This document shows positions 45,058 through 54,368 of a stretch of 64,000 bases of DNA, piece after piece. Source of the DNA: Planctomycetota bacterium (GTDB lineage Bacteria; Planctomycetota; UBA1135; UBA2386); the NCBI GenBank assembly GCA_028281765.1, contig JANQJF010000044.1, positions 1 through 64,000 on the forward strand, given 5' to 3'. The notes beneath the pieces are model-generated. The model was not told the origin of the DNA. It did no database searches and saw only the letters and a program-made list of their open reading frames with translations. How positions within the stretch are numbered: position 1 is the stretch's first letter; every line of letters starts with the position of its first letter. The position numbers were made by a program, and so were the translations under genes.

Positions 45058-45759
45058 ATGCGCTCCGGGCTCGCGTTCCTGACCCTCGCGATCGCGTCGT
45101 GTGCCGGGCCGGGCTCGCCATCGAACGGGTCGATCTCCACGTGGGGCTCCATGCGCGAAGTCATGCGCGGCGGGCAATCCGAGGGGCGCGTCGCGCTCAC
45201 GGAGGTCTCGACGCCCGGCACGTTCGGCGTCGGAGCATTGGCCCACCTCGCCGGCGAAGTCACGATCGTGGACGGTCGCGTGCTCGTTTCCCGCGGGGCG
45301 ACGAAAGACCGAGCGCAACCGACGGTCCGTGACGCGGTCGCAGGTGACCTGGCGACCCTGCTGATCAGCTCGGAGGTTGCCGATTGGGAGGAAGTCCCCG
45401 TGCCCGCGTGCGCGAGCTACGAGGAGCTGGAAGCAACGATCGGTAAACAACTGCGGCGCCTCGGCCGCGATCCTCGGGTCCCGACTCCCGTTCGAGTCCG
45501 AGGCGCGGCCCCCCGATTGGATTGCCACGTAGTCGCCGGTGCCTGCCCCATCGCATCCCCCGCGGGTCCCCGCCCTTGGCGATTCTCCGGTGCCGTCGAT
45601 TCGGTAGAACTCGTCGGCTTCTACGTCGAAGGGGCGACGGGAACGCTCACGCACCACGGCCGCTCCACCCATCTTCACGCGGTCGCAGACCGACTGATGG
45701 GACATCTCGACGAGATTGCACTCGAGGACTCCGTCCTGCTGATCGCGGCTTGGCGGTGA
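45058..45759 (+). CDS. Exported acetolactate decarboxylase-like lipoprotein
   Basis: The 233-residue protein has a lipoprotein signal MRSGLAFLTLAIASC (lipobox IASC, Cys15). The mature part matches the alpha-acetolactate decarboxylase family: ISTWGSMREVMRGGQSEGRV, GTFGVGALAHLAGEVTIVDG, and the C-terminal LVGFYVEGATGTLTHHGR with THLHAVADRLMGH, which carries the His-x-His and later His that bind zinc in the known enzyme. The usual enzyme is cytoplasmic and makes acetoin; an exported form next to a PKD surface protein is odd. Several divergent positions make a different reaction possible. It starts 8 bp after the PKD gene stop. Confidence 0.75.
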   Translation: MRSGLAFLTLAIASCAGPGSPSNGSISTWGSMREVMRGGQSEGRVALTEVSTPGTFGVGALAHLAGEVTIVDGRVLVSRGATKDRAQPTVRDAVAGDLATLLISSEVADWEEVPVPACASYEELEATIGKQLRRLGRDPRVPTPVRVRGAAPRLDCHVVAGACPIASPAGPRPWRFSGAVDSVELVGFYVEGATGTLTHHGRSTHLHAVADRLMGHLDEIALEDSVLLIAAWR

Positions 45760-45770
45760 AGTACACGCGA

Positions 45771-45803
45771 CCGCCCCGGCTCCGCTTCGCGAAGCCGGGG
45801 CGG
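45771..45803. terminator. Shared hairpin between convergent genes
   Basis: CCGCCCCGGCT (45771-45781) pairs with AGCCGGGGCGG (45793-45803), with an inner CGC-TTC-GCG extension. It lies 11 bp after the plus-strand stop and 17 bp before the end of the minus-strand gene. There is no T tract in either direction, so it may be a pause site or RNA-protecting hairpin rather than a true intrinsic terminator. Confidence 0.55.
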
Positions 45804-45820
45804 CTCGTCGGCGCCCGGCG

Positions 45821-47008
45821 CTACATCGCCGGCACGACGACCGCGTCGGAGAACTCGACGGTGGACGAGATGGTGCCGCCGGGGCCCACCACGATCACCT
45901 GCGACGCGAGCGGCAGGACCGGCGTGTCACCGGCGAGGTCGATCGACATCCGAGCGGTGCCCGCGCCATCGACAACCGCGACACCGAGGACGATCTCGGG
46001 CAGGACGTCGACGCAGAGCAGACCGGGGATGCAGAGCGGAACCGGCAGCGGAGCGCCGAAGCTCGCGACAAAGTAGGCGGACGAACCCGGCGCCTGGTAG
46101 TCGCAGCGGAAGTGCGCGGTCTGGCCAGCCAAGAGCGGCGTGTGGCGGTAGTCCGGCTCGAAGATCTCGGCCTCGAGGGCGTTGAGTTCATCGGTCGGCA
46201 GAAGCTCCATCTCGGCGGCGGTCGCCCAGACGTTCGCGTCGTTGAAGAAGAGACCGGCACCCTTGACCGTCGGATTCGCGACGGCCGTCGGCGAGGTCTT
46301 GGTCAGCGAGTAGAGCACGCCGCCGCGACCGAACACGAGCGCGTCCATGTCGTCACTCGACACGAGGCCGAGTCGATCGTGCGAGATGTAGATCTTCGGG
46401 ATACCGAACGCGGCGTCGGTCACGAGGATGTCGGCCGGCGACACCGGCGTGCCGAGCATCACCGACAGCGTCGCCGCCGTCGCGGGGTTCACCGAGTAGT
46501 AGACCGGGAACTCCATGTTGAAGCGGATCGCGTCGACGTCCGTGCCGCCGGCGCCCGGCAGCTGAGTCAGCTGCGGGTTCGGGATCGCGAGCGTGACCGC
46601 GGGCGTTCCGCCGGGCCAGTCGATGCGGAAGATATCGGCCGCTGCCGCGCCGTCGGCCGCGAGCTCGTCGGCGACGGCACCACCCGGCGCGCCATCCGAG
46701 AAGCGATCGACCGCGAAGCACATCGCCGCTTCGAAGCCGGCGACGTTGTCGTCGAACAGCATGGCCAAGCCGTGGCAGGCCGCGTCGATCTCGGCGCCGG
46801 CCGGGAGGCCGAGGGCTGCCGAGGACTGGCGCAGCCAGTCGGGGTCGACCGGGTGCTCGACGATGTCGCCGAGGTCACTCGCCGAAGCGAAACCGTGGTG
46901 CATGACCTCAGGAGACGCGTGGTCGTAGGAGCAGTTCAGTTCGGGGCCCTGAGCGGAGAGCGTGCTGGCACAGGCGGCGAGAAGCGAAATGGCGCGGGAA
47001 GTCGTCAT
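45821..47008 (-). CDS. Secreted protein of unknown function
   Basis: The 395-residue protein has a signal peptide (TTSRAISLLAACASTLSAQG). The mature part has no recognised family; typical phrases are GLAMLFDDNVAGFEAAMCFA, GIPKIYISHDRLGLVSSDDM and DALVFGRGGVLYSLTKTSPT. The alternation of beta phrases with Asp/Gly turns suggests a propeller or sandwich. The last ~80 residues (VAVVDGAGTARMSIDL, ASQVIVVGPGGTISS, FSDAVVV) fit the recurrent C-terminal segment. It is isolated between a plus-strand pair and the cytochrome operon; the 228 bp upstream holds no other gene. Confidence 0.6.
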   Translation of the reverse strand: MTTSRAISLLAACASTLSAQGPELNCSYDHASPEVMHHGFASASDLGDIVEHPVDPDWLRQSSAALGLPAGAEIDAACHGLAMLFDDNVAGFEAAMCFAVDRFSDGAPGGAVADELAADGAAAADIFRIDWPGGTPAVTLAIPNPQLTQLPGAGGTDVDAIRFNMEFPVYYSVNPATAATLSVMLGTPVSPADILVTDAAFGIPKIYISHDRLGLVSSDDMDALVFGRGGVLYSLTKTSPTAVANPTVKGAGLFFNDANVWATAAEMELLPTDELNALEAEIFEPDYRHTPLLAGQTAHFRCDYQAPGSSAYFVASFGAPLPVPLCIPGLLCVDVLPEIVLGVAVVDGAGTARMSIDLAGDTPVLPLASQVIVVGPGGTISSTVEFSDAVVVPAM

Positions 47009-47236
47009 TGGTCTGTCGTCGGGTCAGTAGTTCCGATCAGGGCCGATTTGCCCTGTCAACAGACTCAGCGGGAGGGGGTCCGGGCGCCGGAGTGGGTTTG
47101 GGAAGAAAACTGCGTGTGTTCGCGGTTGGGTTGGGTGAGGAGCCGGGCGCGGCCACGGCTCTCGGGCCGCGTCTCGCCCCCGAGCATCGGGATTCACGAC
47201 CCGAACCCGCTCCCGACGGTATCGAGCTCGCCCACC

Positions 47237-47743
47237 CTACCTCCGCCGCACTCGCCCCGGCAGCCAGATCACGAGGGTCCCGATCCCGATACACCACACC
47301 GTCGACACCACCCCCGTCAGCACCCCGTGCAACAACCCGGCCCCGAGCTTCCCGACCACCGTCTCTCGCGGTGCATCCGCCCGCGCACCGACCCGGATCT
47401 CTTCTCCGTCCGCCCCGACCTCGAGCACACCAGGATCGAACCGGCCGTGCGTCCACTCCATGAACTGGCCGGTCGTGTACGCGATCGCACTCCACACCGC
47501 GAAAACGGTATAGCCCACCACGAGCATCGTCAGCGCGAGCTGCCCCCACCGGATCGAACCCCAGCTGCCGCGCCAGCCGATGACGACGAACGCGATCGGC
47601 ATCGTGAAGTAGAGACCGATGTACATCGTCGGCGGCCAGTCCGGGGCGATGCCGTCGAGAGTCAGCCGAATCGCGCCGACGATCCATCCGAACGCGAGCA
47701 GCGGCAGGACGCGCTGCCAGAGAGTCGGCGCTTCAGTCTCCAT
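47237..47743 (-). CDS. Small integral membrane protein, cytochrome operon
   Basis: The 168-residue protein, read from ATG 47743, has about four transmembrane helices (VLPLLAFGWIVGAIRLTL, YIGLYFTMPIAFVVIGW, QLALTMLVVGYTVFAVWSA, and VVSTVWCIGIGTLVIWL near the C terminus). A short loop is predicted outside between helices 3 and 4. No family is recognised. Its 5' end overlaps the preceding membrane-protein gene by 11 bp, and it closes the operon headed by the octaheme cytochrome. A role in anchoring or passing electrons to the cytochrome is inferred from position. Confidence 0.65.
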   Translation of the reverse strand: METEAPTLWQRVLPLLAFGWIVGAIRLTLDGIAPDWPPTMYIGLYFTMPIAFVVIGWRGSWGSIRWGQLALTMLVVGYTVFAVWSAIAYTTGQFMEWTHGRFDPGVLEVGADGEEIRVGARADAPRETVVGKLGAGLLHGVLTGVVSTVWCIGIGTLVIWLPGRVRRR

Positions 47744-48182
47744 CGGCGTCCCCCGACATCGTACGCGCGTGGACATGCCAGGCCGTCGCCCCAACGGCAA
47801 CGACGAGCAGCACGGCACCGAGTGGCGCAAGGAAAATGCCGGGCCCCGGGTCCCCACCCTGCGCGCCGAAACCGCCGAGCAGGAATCCGCCGGGCAAGGC
47901 GATCGTCGCACCGACGAAGCACGGTGACGCGACGCGTATCGCCTTGCTCTCGCCGGCGACTCGGCCAGCCGTGAGCGCGAACACGATGTTCGCCATCGAC
48001 AAGAACGTTCCGTGCGCGTGCCCGAGTCGCCACATCATGCGGCGCGTCTCCTCGCCGACGTCGAGATAGAGCCCGAGCTTGAATCCGTGCATCGCCTCGA
48101 GCGCCGCGCCGGTCACGACGGAGAACAGCAGCATCCACCAGCCAAATCGCAGGTGACGGCGCGCGCACGGGTCGGAGTTCAT
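47733..48182 (-). CDS. Small integral membrane protein, cytochrome operon
   Basis: The 149-residue protein starts at ATG 48182, overlapping the cytochrome stop (ATGA). It has about four transmembrane helices (FGWWMLLFSVVTGAALEAM, FLSMANIVFALTAGRVAG, CFVGATIALPGGFLLGGFG, IFLAPLGAVLLVVAVGATAW). Several His lie at helix ends (MHGFKL, LGHAHGTF, WHVHA), which could bind heme b or a metal. The pattern is reminiscent of small quinol or heme membrane proteins, but no family is certain. Its place between the cytochrome and another membrane gene suggests a membrane partner. Confidence 0.65.
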   Translation of the reverse strand: MNSDPCARRHLRFGWWMLLFSVVTGAALEAMHGFKLGLYLDVGEETRRMMWRLGHAHGTFLSMANIVFALTAGRVAGESKAIRVASPCFVGATIALPGGFLLGGFGAQGGDPGPGIFLAPLGAVLLVVAVGATAWHVHARTMSGDADGD

Positions 48183-50092
48183 TCGGTCAGATACACGGGA
48201 CGAGTATCCCGTGCCTTCAGCAGACGCTCGAACGCGTCTCGTTGCAACGCACCATCGCCATCGATCAGCAGGCGCGGCGCACCGCGGCGAGAGCGGCGCT
48301 CCCAGAGATCCACCACCGCGCGGATCGCCGGCTCTCTCTCTCCTTCGTCTGCGGTGAAATCCCACGCTTCGGCGGGCGCGAACTCCGCGGCCTCGCGCAG
48401 CGACCGGTGCGCGATGAATCGCACCGCGGGATAGGGATCGCGCATCAGCTCGGCGAGGTACGGCGTCATCCACTCGCCGCCCCCGGACGCCTCGCGCGCG
48501 GCCTTCCAGCCCATGCTCCACGCGGTGAACGCCCGCTGCGCCGCGTCGCCACGCAACGCCCACAACGCCCCGGCCGCCACGTCGCGCTGGTCAGAGTCCA
48601 ACTCCGGCACGTCGGTGCCGTACCACGCCTGCAGGCGATCCGCCGCCCAGCCGAGCGACTGGTCGAGATGACACTGGTTGCACGCGTTCGGTCGCCGCGT
48701 CTCGATGTTGGTGCGCACGTCCGGAGTCGTGATCGCGTGGCTGCGCACGGCCTTCTGCAGGCCGTACGTCGTGTAGGTCATGTGGCAGTTGTAGCAGAGG
48801 CTACCCGTCGAGCCAGGCGCGTGGTGCGTGTGTGCGACGAGCTCGGCATCGTCGAGGTACTCCTCATGACACTGCGTGCAGGCGCGGTTCGTGCGCATGC
48901 CGGCTCCGAGCTGGTCGTCGGCCCACTCGTCGAGCGACCGCTCTTCGTCGCCACCCGGATGCATCTCGTGGCAGGACAAGCACGTCATCCGCGTCGGCTC
49001 GTGATCGTGCGTGAAGCAGGCCGACACGCGCAGCCCGTTGAACTCACGCCCGGAGATTCGAATCACGCCGTCGGGCCAGAACTTGCTCGCGATGAACTCC
49101 GGCTGCGACGCCGTCAGGCGCTGCACTTCGGGCTCCGTCGAGTCCGGAGAGATCACGACGCGCGTGTGCTCGAGCTTCCCTCCCGGCCGAAACACCAACC
49201 CCGACTCCCGCACCTCCGACTCGTACTGCTCACGCACGATCGTCAAGGCATGGCACTGGCCACAGGCTTCCGCGGACGCATCGGCGTCGAGGCGCGCCGG
49301 ATTGACAACGGTGTCGTCGGGCTCGTCCGCGAGTCGCTGCGCGTAGCGACGCAGCGGGTTCGCGTTCTCCGCGACGTGCTCGCCACAGGCTCCGTGGCAC
49401 GCCTCACACGCGATGCCGAACTCGACGACGCGGGTATCCATCTCGTCGGCCGAGCGCCAGCGCGGCTCGGCCTCGGTCGCGTGGCACATGTAGCAGTTCG
49501 TGTTCCAACGCCCGATCCCGGTCTGCTGACGCGTCTCCGGTGGCAGGATGAACACCGAATCGATCGGCATCCAGCGCTGTTCGGCGAGCTTGTAGCAGAA
49601 CGGGAACAGCCCGAGCTTGCGGCTGCTGCCCGTCGGATACCAGAAAACCTGGTAGTGATGCGAACCGGTGGTCTGCACGACGCGCCGCTCGCGGCCGTCG
49701 ACGGTGACCCAGAGACGGCTGCCACGCATCTCGATCGAGTAGCGCTCGCCGAGGTATTCGAACGTCTCCTTCGTGATCTTCGGGATGATCGTGTCCGGAG
49801 TCGCGACCTGCGTCATCGTGCGGTGATACGAGTGGTGCCAGCTCGCGTGCTCGTCCGGATGACACGCGCGACACGACCGCGACGTCGCGAACTCGATCTC
49901 GTCGCGGTCGAGCGGAACCGGTCGGTTGGTCGCGGGCGGCCGTGCGTCGGGCGCCATCGAGCTGGAGATCGCAACCGTGAGCCATGCGATGCCAGCGAGT
50001 GCGGTCACGAGTGGCCCGCGCCGCATGCGCCAAGCATCGCGCACGATCGGCAGCAGCGCGAGCGCTGCGATAACGGCAACTACGACGACCAT
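48179..50092 (-). CDS. Octaheme c-type cytochrome
   Basis: The 637-residue protein has two N-terminal hydrophobic segments (VVVAVIAALALLPIV and LVTALAGIAWLTVAI) followed by an exported domain. Eight CxxCH heme-binding motifs are visible in order: CRACH, CYMCH, CEACH, CGQCH, CLSCH, CTQCH, CYNCH, CNQCH. The spacing and extra His residues (for example THHAPGSTGS, HDHEPTRMTC) resemble multiheme cytochromes of the c554/octaheme type, though no active-site Lys ligand is obvious. The last ~150 residues are helical and heme-free, with HEAT-like features. It leads an operon with two small membrane proteins. The electron donor and acceptor are unknown. Confidence 0.9.
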   Translation of the reverse strand: MVVVVAVIAALALLPIVRDAWRMRRGPLVTALAGIAWLTVAISSSMAPDARPPATNRPVPLDRDEIEFATSRSCRACHPDEHASWHHSYHRTMTQVATPDTIIPKITKETFEYLGERYSIEMRGSRLWVTVDGRERRVVQTTGSHHYQVFWYPTGSSRKLGLFPFCYKLAEQRWMPIDSVFILPPETRQQTGIGRWNTNCYMCHATEAEPRWRSADEMDTRVVEFGIACEACHGACGEHVAENANPLRRYAQRLADEPDDTVVNPARLDADASAEACGQCHALTIVREQYESEVRESGLVFRPGGKLEHTRVVISPDSTEPEVQRLTASQPEFIASKFWPDGVIRISGREFNGLRVSACFTHDHEPTRMTCLSCHEMHPGGDEERSLDEWADDQLGAGMRTNRACTQCHEEYLDDAELVAHTHHAPGSTGSLCYNCHMTYTTYGLQKAVRSHAITTPDVRTNIETRRPNACNQCHLDQSLGWAADRLQAWYGTDVPELDSDQRDVAAGALWALRGDAAQRAFTAWSMGWKAAREASGGGEWMTPYLAELMRDPYPAVRFIAHRSLREAAEFAPAEAWDFTADEGEREPAIRAVVDLWERRSRRGAPRLLIDGDGALQRDAFERLLKARDTRPVYLTE

Positions 50093-50116
50093 CCGGAGAC
50101 GATACCGGGTAGCACG

Positions 50117-52453
50117 TCAGAAGTAGACGTTCAACCCGTCCGTCAGCATCAAGCCGAAGGCGTTCTCCGGAGCGAAGTAGGCCGCTTGGAAGTAGGCGTC
50201 CAGCAAGACGGCGAGTCCGGGGATCAGCGGCAGCTGGAGACTGAACGTATCGCCACCCTGCACCGGTGTGAGCGGCGCGAGAACGTCATTCGCGGGGACG
50301 AGCGTACCGCCGGACACGCCGATGAAGTCCACGGGCAGATTGAGGGGAAGGAACCCGACGATGAGGGTCGGCAGCGCCGCGGACGTCGAGATGCCTTCGA
50401 TCGCGATGTCGATCGATTCGCCGAGCGCGGGCGTCGAAGTCGCGATGAGCCGAGGCTGGATACTCGGCAGGTCACCGAGGTCGCCGGCTGCGAATCCGGA
50501 CGCATCCCAGAACTCGTACACCGTCGAACTCCCGCCTGTCACGAACGGGTAATCGGCAAAGTCGGACTCACCGGGATCGACAGGCGTGCCGCCACCGGAC
50601 ACGCCGATCATCACGTCGTCGCCGGCGGCCCCGAACCCCGTGGTCCACTGAGACGTCTCGCGGTAGTTCAGGAGGATCGAATTGTCATCCCCGAGTCGCG
50701 CCTGGAACGTGAACGAATTCGACTCGCCGAACTGCGGCACCCCCTCCCACGTGATCACGGAGAAGGTCGGGGTCGTCGCGAACCGGAGCGAGCCGAGTTG
50801 CGACGCGAGGTCGGTCCAGAACACCGCGATCTTCGCGTCGTCGAGGATCAGTTCGAGCGGACTCGGGGTCGGGTCGCCGGAGACCTCGATTCCCGCGCCA
50901 TCGTGGATCACGCCGTTGTCATCGATGCGCACACTCGTCCACGCCGCCCCACCGGGCCCCTGGAACGCATGCCCGAGACTCTGTGCCGTGGTCAGCGCAT
51001 CGTCGCCGAGCCCGGTCGCGAGTTCGACCGGACTCAGTCCGGCATCGTCGACCCAGCCGGCGACCGCCTTGTTCACGATGTAGCCACCGACCCCGTCGGG
51101 GTCGAAGCGCAGCGTCACATCGGCCGGCTTCGCGACGTGATCCGCGAAGCCGGGGATCGGCTGCAGCCCGTAGCTGCCCGAAACACACCAACCCGGGAAT
51201 TCCGGCGTGAACGCGACGCAACCGTCGGCGAGATCGAACTCACCGGACAGAAAGCGTTCGTAGACAGTCGTAACGCCGAGCGAGTTGTTCAGCGCGCGCA
51301 CGTCCGACGCACCGGGGTCGGACGCGCCGTTGCCCTCGCTCACGCCGACCAGAGCATCGTTGGTCAGCGGTACCCGACCGTCGTAGCAGAAGACCGCCCG
51401 ACCATCGGGATACAGCTGGCACTGGAAGCTGAACTCGTCCGGTCCGTTGAACCGCACGACGTCCTGCCAGGTGATTACCGCGACCGAGGCATCCGTACGG
51501 AACCAGATATCGCCGCTGCCGAGCCCGTCCGGCGTCAGATCGTCCCAGTACGGCGCGATCGACGTCGTCTGCCCCAGGAACTCCAGCACCGACTCGCTGA
51601 AGTCGGACGTGTCCGCGCCCTGCGGCACGATGCGCCCGTTCGAGTCGATGTCGATCAGGTTCGTGGTCGTACCGTTCGGGAACGGAAACGCGAACCCGAG
51701 CGTGACCGCGGTCATCGCATCATCACCACCGGGACCGATCCCGAGCGGCGCGCCGAGGTTCGTGTCGAACTCGAGCGGAATCACGTCGCAGAACGACATG
51801 CCTACGACGAGGTTGTCGATGTGCTGGAATCCGTCGTAGTCGTTGGACTGACGGAGCGCGATCGAGTCGATCAGATTGCCGGTCGCGGAACCGACGTGCG
51901 AAGCGTGTGCACTCGACTCGTTCTGCGGGTTGACCCAGAGCCGCGCCTGCGCGGTCGCCGGATTCCAAGAACTCACGATCTTGTACCAGGTGTCGAACAC
52001 GAGATCGCTCGGCCAGATTCCGCCGTTGCCGAGGTTCGAGCCGTTCGCGTTGATCGCGACGCGGAAGTCGCCGCCCGCGCCGGGACTGAGCACGCCGACG
52101 CGCATGCGGAACGACGCCCCGCCGCTGCGCGCGTGGACGAAGTAGTTGCCGGCGCCGTCCGGGTCGACGGCATTCCCGGACGGCAGCCGCAAGTCGAACG
52201 ACGCGTAGACCGTCTCGGTCGCCGTGAACGACGGGAAGCCGAGGTTGACGTCCTCTCCCGAACCGCTCGTCTGCTCGAGCGTCGCGTAGTCACCGTTCGA
52301 CTGGATCTGTCGGTTGCCGGCACCACTGTGCGCGACCCAGCCGTTCGCCGTCAGCGCGCCCGTGAAGTCGAAGTCTTCGAAGACGACGACTTGAGCAGGC
52401 ACAAGGGTCGCAGCGGCGAGTGCTACGCCCGCGGCAAGGAGGGAGTTCCGCAT
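50117..52453 (-). CDS. Large secreted protein with nidogen-like repeats
   Basis: The 778-residue protein starts at ATG 52453 with a signal peptide (NSLLAAGVALAAATLVPAQ). Residues about 20-230 look like a concanavalin/LamG-type domain (FDLRLPSGNAVDPDGAGNYF). Two nidogen-like modules follow at about 240-410 and 480-640, each with a phrase like VTLGFAFPFPNGTTTNLIDI, an aromatic W-D pair (APYWDDL or AVFWTDL) and VITWQ or VITWE. The last ~95 residues (LPTLIVGFLPLNLPVDFIGV, LDAYFQAAYFAPENAFGL, then LTDGLNV) fit the recurrent C-terminal segment. No enzymatic motif is seen. It is transcribed divergently from the Kelch gene. Confidence 0.75.
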   Translation of the reverse strand: MRNSLLAAGVALAAATLVPAQVVVFEDFDFTGALTANGWVAHSGAGNRQIQSNGDYATLEQTSGSGEDVNLGFPSFTATETVYASFDLRLPSGNAVDPDGAGNYFVHARSGGASFRMRVGVLSPGAGGDFRVAINANGSNLGNGGIWPSDLVFDTWYKIVSSWNPATAQARLWVNPQNESSAHASHVGSATGNLIDSIALRQSNDYDGFQHIDNLVVGMSFCDVIPLEFDTNLGAPLGIGPGGDDAMTAVTLGFAFPFPNGTTTNLIDIDSNGRIVPQGADTSDFSESVLEFLGQTTSIAPYWDDLTPDGLGSGDIWFRTDASVAVITWQDVVRFNGPDEFSFQCQLYPDGRAVFCYDGRVPLTNDALVGVSEGNGASDPGASDVRALNNSLGVTTVYERFLSGEFDLADGCVAFTPEFPGWCVSGSYGLQPIPGFADHVAKPADVTLRFDPDGVGGYIVNKAVAGWVDDAGLSPVELATGLGDDALTTAQSLGHAFQGPGGAAWTSVRIDDNGVIHDGAGIEVSGDPTPSPLELILDDAKIAVFWTDLASQLGSLRFATTPTFSVITWEGVPQFGESNSFTFQARLGDDNSILLNYRETSQWTTGFGAAGDDVMIGVSGGGTPVDPGESDFADYPFVTGGSSTVYEFWDASGFAAGDLGDLPSIQPRLIATSTPALGESIDIAIEGISTSAALPTLIVGFLPLNLPVDFIGVSGGTLVPANDVLAPLTPVQGGDTFSLQLPLIPGLAVLLDAYFQAAYFAPENAFGLMLTDGLNVYF

Positions 52454-52678
52454 GAGGTGTGAGTCTCTCGAGGTGGAGTCAGGGCTCCGGCCGGAGAGGA
52501 TACCAGGCGATCGGGATCGCTTCGCCCCGAGGTCCGTGCGTCGCATCGCGCGGATCCTGCCCGGCGCAAACCCTCGATCGATCCGTTCTGCAGATTCGGA
52601 CCCAAAAGCTGCCCAGCGATTGCGGGCTGCGGCAAACCGGAGATGTTCCCCTGTCTCCATTACCAATCACGGGACCTC

Positions 52679-54108
52679 ATGCGCTGCCTCACCCTCGCCC
52701 TGACCTCGGGATTCCTCACGCTACAGACCCTCTCCGCCCAATGGACCGAGGTGACCACGACCGGAAACCCCGGCGACCGCCGCGGCGCGGCCGCCGCGGC
52801 GCGGCCGCCGCGTACGATTTGGCCAACGGCGTCAGCGTTCTGTTCGGCGGCGCGACCCCCGGCAACTCGAGCCAGACCTGGCTCTACGACGGATCGAACT
52901 GGGTCCTGGCGACGCCGGCCTCGTCGCCGCCCGCGCGACGCGAAGCCGCGATGGCATACGACATCGCCCGGAGTCGATGCATCCTGTTCGGGGGGCGTGG
53001 CAATTCCGGCGAACTCAATGACACCTGGGAATGGGACGGCACGAACTGGAATCAGATGAGCCCGGCGACGACGCCGAGCATCCGCCAGGGTCACTCGATG
53101 GCGTACGACGCGGCGCGCGGCGTGACGATCCTGTTCGGCGGCTCGCGCAACCCGGACTTCTGCTTCCCCGTCCTGACGGACACCTGGGAATGGGACGGCG
53201 TCGACTGGACGCCGGTGACGACGTCCAACGCCCCGTCGTCGACGGTCTACGGCGGCATGGTCTACGACCTCGCACGCCAGACGACGGTGTACTACGGCGG
53301 CACCGACTGCGGCGTCACCGACACCGGCACCTACGAGTACGACGGCACGAACTGGACGGACGTCTCCGCGACGGTCGGCAGCGGTCCGTCGTACTTCCCC
53401 GGGATCGCGCTCGCACGTCACGGCATGGTGTACGACACCGCGAGCGCCGTGACCGTGCTCTACGGCGGTCGTAACGAAGGCGTCGGCGGCTACTCGAACG
53501 GCACGTGGAAGTACGACGGCGCCGCCTGGACGGAGGTCGCCTCGGGCACGCCCTCGACGCGCACGGGGTACTCGATGGTCTACGACGAGCTGCGCAGCAC
53601 CGCGGTCCTCTACGGCGGCACGAACGTCGCGGGACTCACGGTGTGGTTCCAGGAGACTTGGGAGTACGCGTGCCCGGCCGCGTCCTTCGAGCGCACGGGC
53701 CAGGGATGCGGCGTCGTCGGGGGCCCGCCGCCTCTGATCAACTCGTTCGATCTGCCGACGATCGGTTCGACGTTCACGCTGGACTACACGGGACCGAACG
53801 GAGTCACGCCGGTCGGCGACGACCACCCGTTCTTCCTGATCGGGTTCACTCCGCTGAGCCTCCCCGTGCCGCCGATCACTCCGTCGCAGCCCGCCGGCTG
53901 CACGCTCTACGTCGACCCCGTCGTCACCGTCGACATGCCGCTGATCGGCTCGACGTACCAGTCACAGCTCGACCTGACGATGCCGACCGGGCTCGATCTA
54001 CTCGGCCTGCCGTTCTACGCGCAGGTGGCGACGGTCTATACGCACTTCGGATCCGGCACCACGTTCGTGCGCTTCACGAACCGAGCCGACATGGTCGTGG
54101 GGCTGTAG
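52679..54108 (+). CDS. Secreted Kelch-repeat protein, frameshifted by a 14 bp tandem duplication
   Basis: ATG 52679 begins a signal peptide (RCLTLALTSGFLTLQTLSAQ) and the first Kelch strand (WTEVTTTGNPGDRRGAA). The frame is then lost at a perfect two-copy 14 bp repeat (52782-52809) and continues in another frame as AYDLANGVSVLFGGATPGN and about five further Kelch repeats (AMAYDIARSRCILFGGRGN, SMAYDAARGVTILFGGSRN, GMVYDTASAVTVLYGGRNE). Removing one 14 bp copy gives an uninterrupted protein of about 470 residues. The C terminus (FFLIGFTPLSLPVPPIT, GLPFYAQVATVYTHFG, FTNRADMVVGL) fits the recurrent end segment. As written, translation stops near 53059. It may be phase-variable, a recent mutation or an assembly error. 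Confidence 0.8.
52777..52812. repeat. 14 bp tandem duplication causing the Kelch frameshift
   Basis: GCGGCGCGGCCGCC is present twice back to back (52782-52795 and 52796-52809), with 5 bp of matching period before it and 3 bp after. Since 14 is not a multiple of three, gain or loss of one unit switches the reading frame. Confidence 0.9.
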
Positions 54109-54127
54109 ACGAGACACGAGTGCGACC

Positions 54128-54153
54128 GGAGTGCGACGGAGCGAACGCACTCC
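54128..54153 (+). terminator. Possible hairpin downstream of the Kelch gene
   Basis: GGAGTGCG (54128-54135) can pair with CGCACTCC (54146-54153) across a 10 nt loop, 19 bp after the Kelch stop. There is no T tract. The remaining bases up to the matrixin gene at 54369 show no gene. Confidence 0.35.
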
Positions 54154-54368
54154 ACCCCCGATACGTCGGTGCGGAATCCGCCGTGATCCTGGAATCCGCC
54201 TTGAGGTCGCTGGATCGGCGCCCTAGCCCGTCCCCCTGACCGAATCGTGACCGGGAGCCGGTTGCGCCACTGGTGCGCGATCCCCACGATAACGGGTGCC
54301 TCAAGGCCTCCCCACCTCCACCAGCGGCCGCGGTCCCACAACCGCGGCACACCTCACAACGAGCTCAC

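Noticed and set aside
48242..52462. A 1406-codon open frame on the plus strand
   Set aside because: It is antisense to the octaheme cytochrome and nidogen-like genes, is Arg/Val/Asp-rich with no signal peptide or domain, and is explained by the strong third-position GC bias of the true genes.
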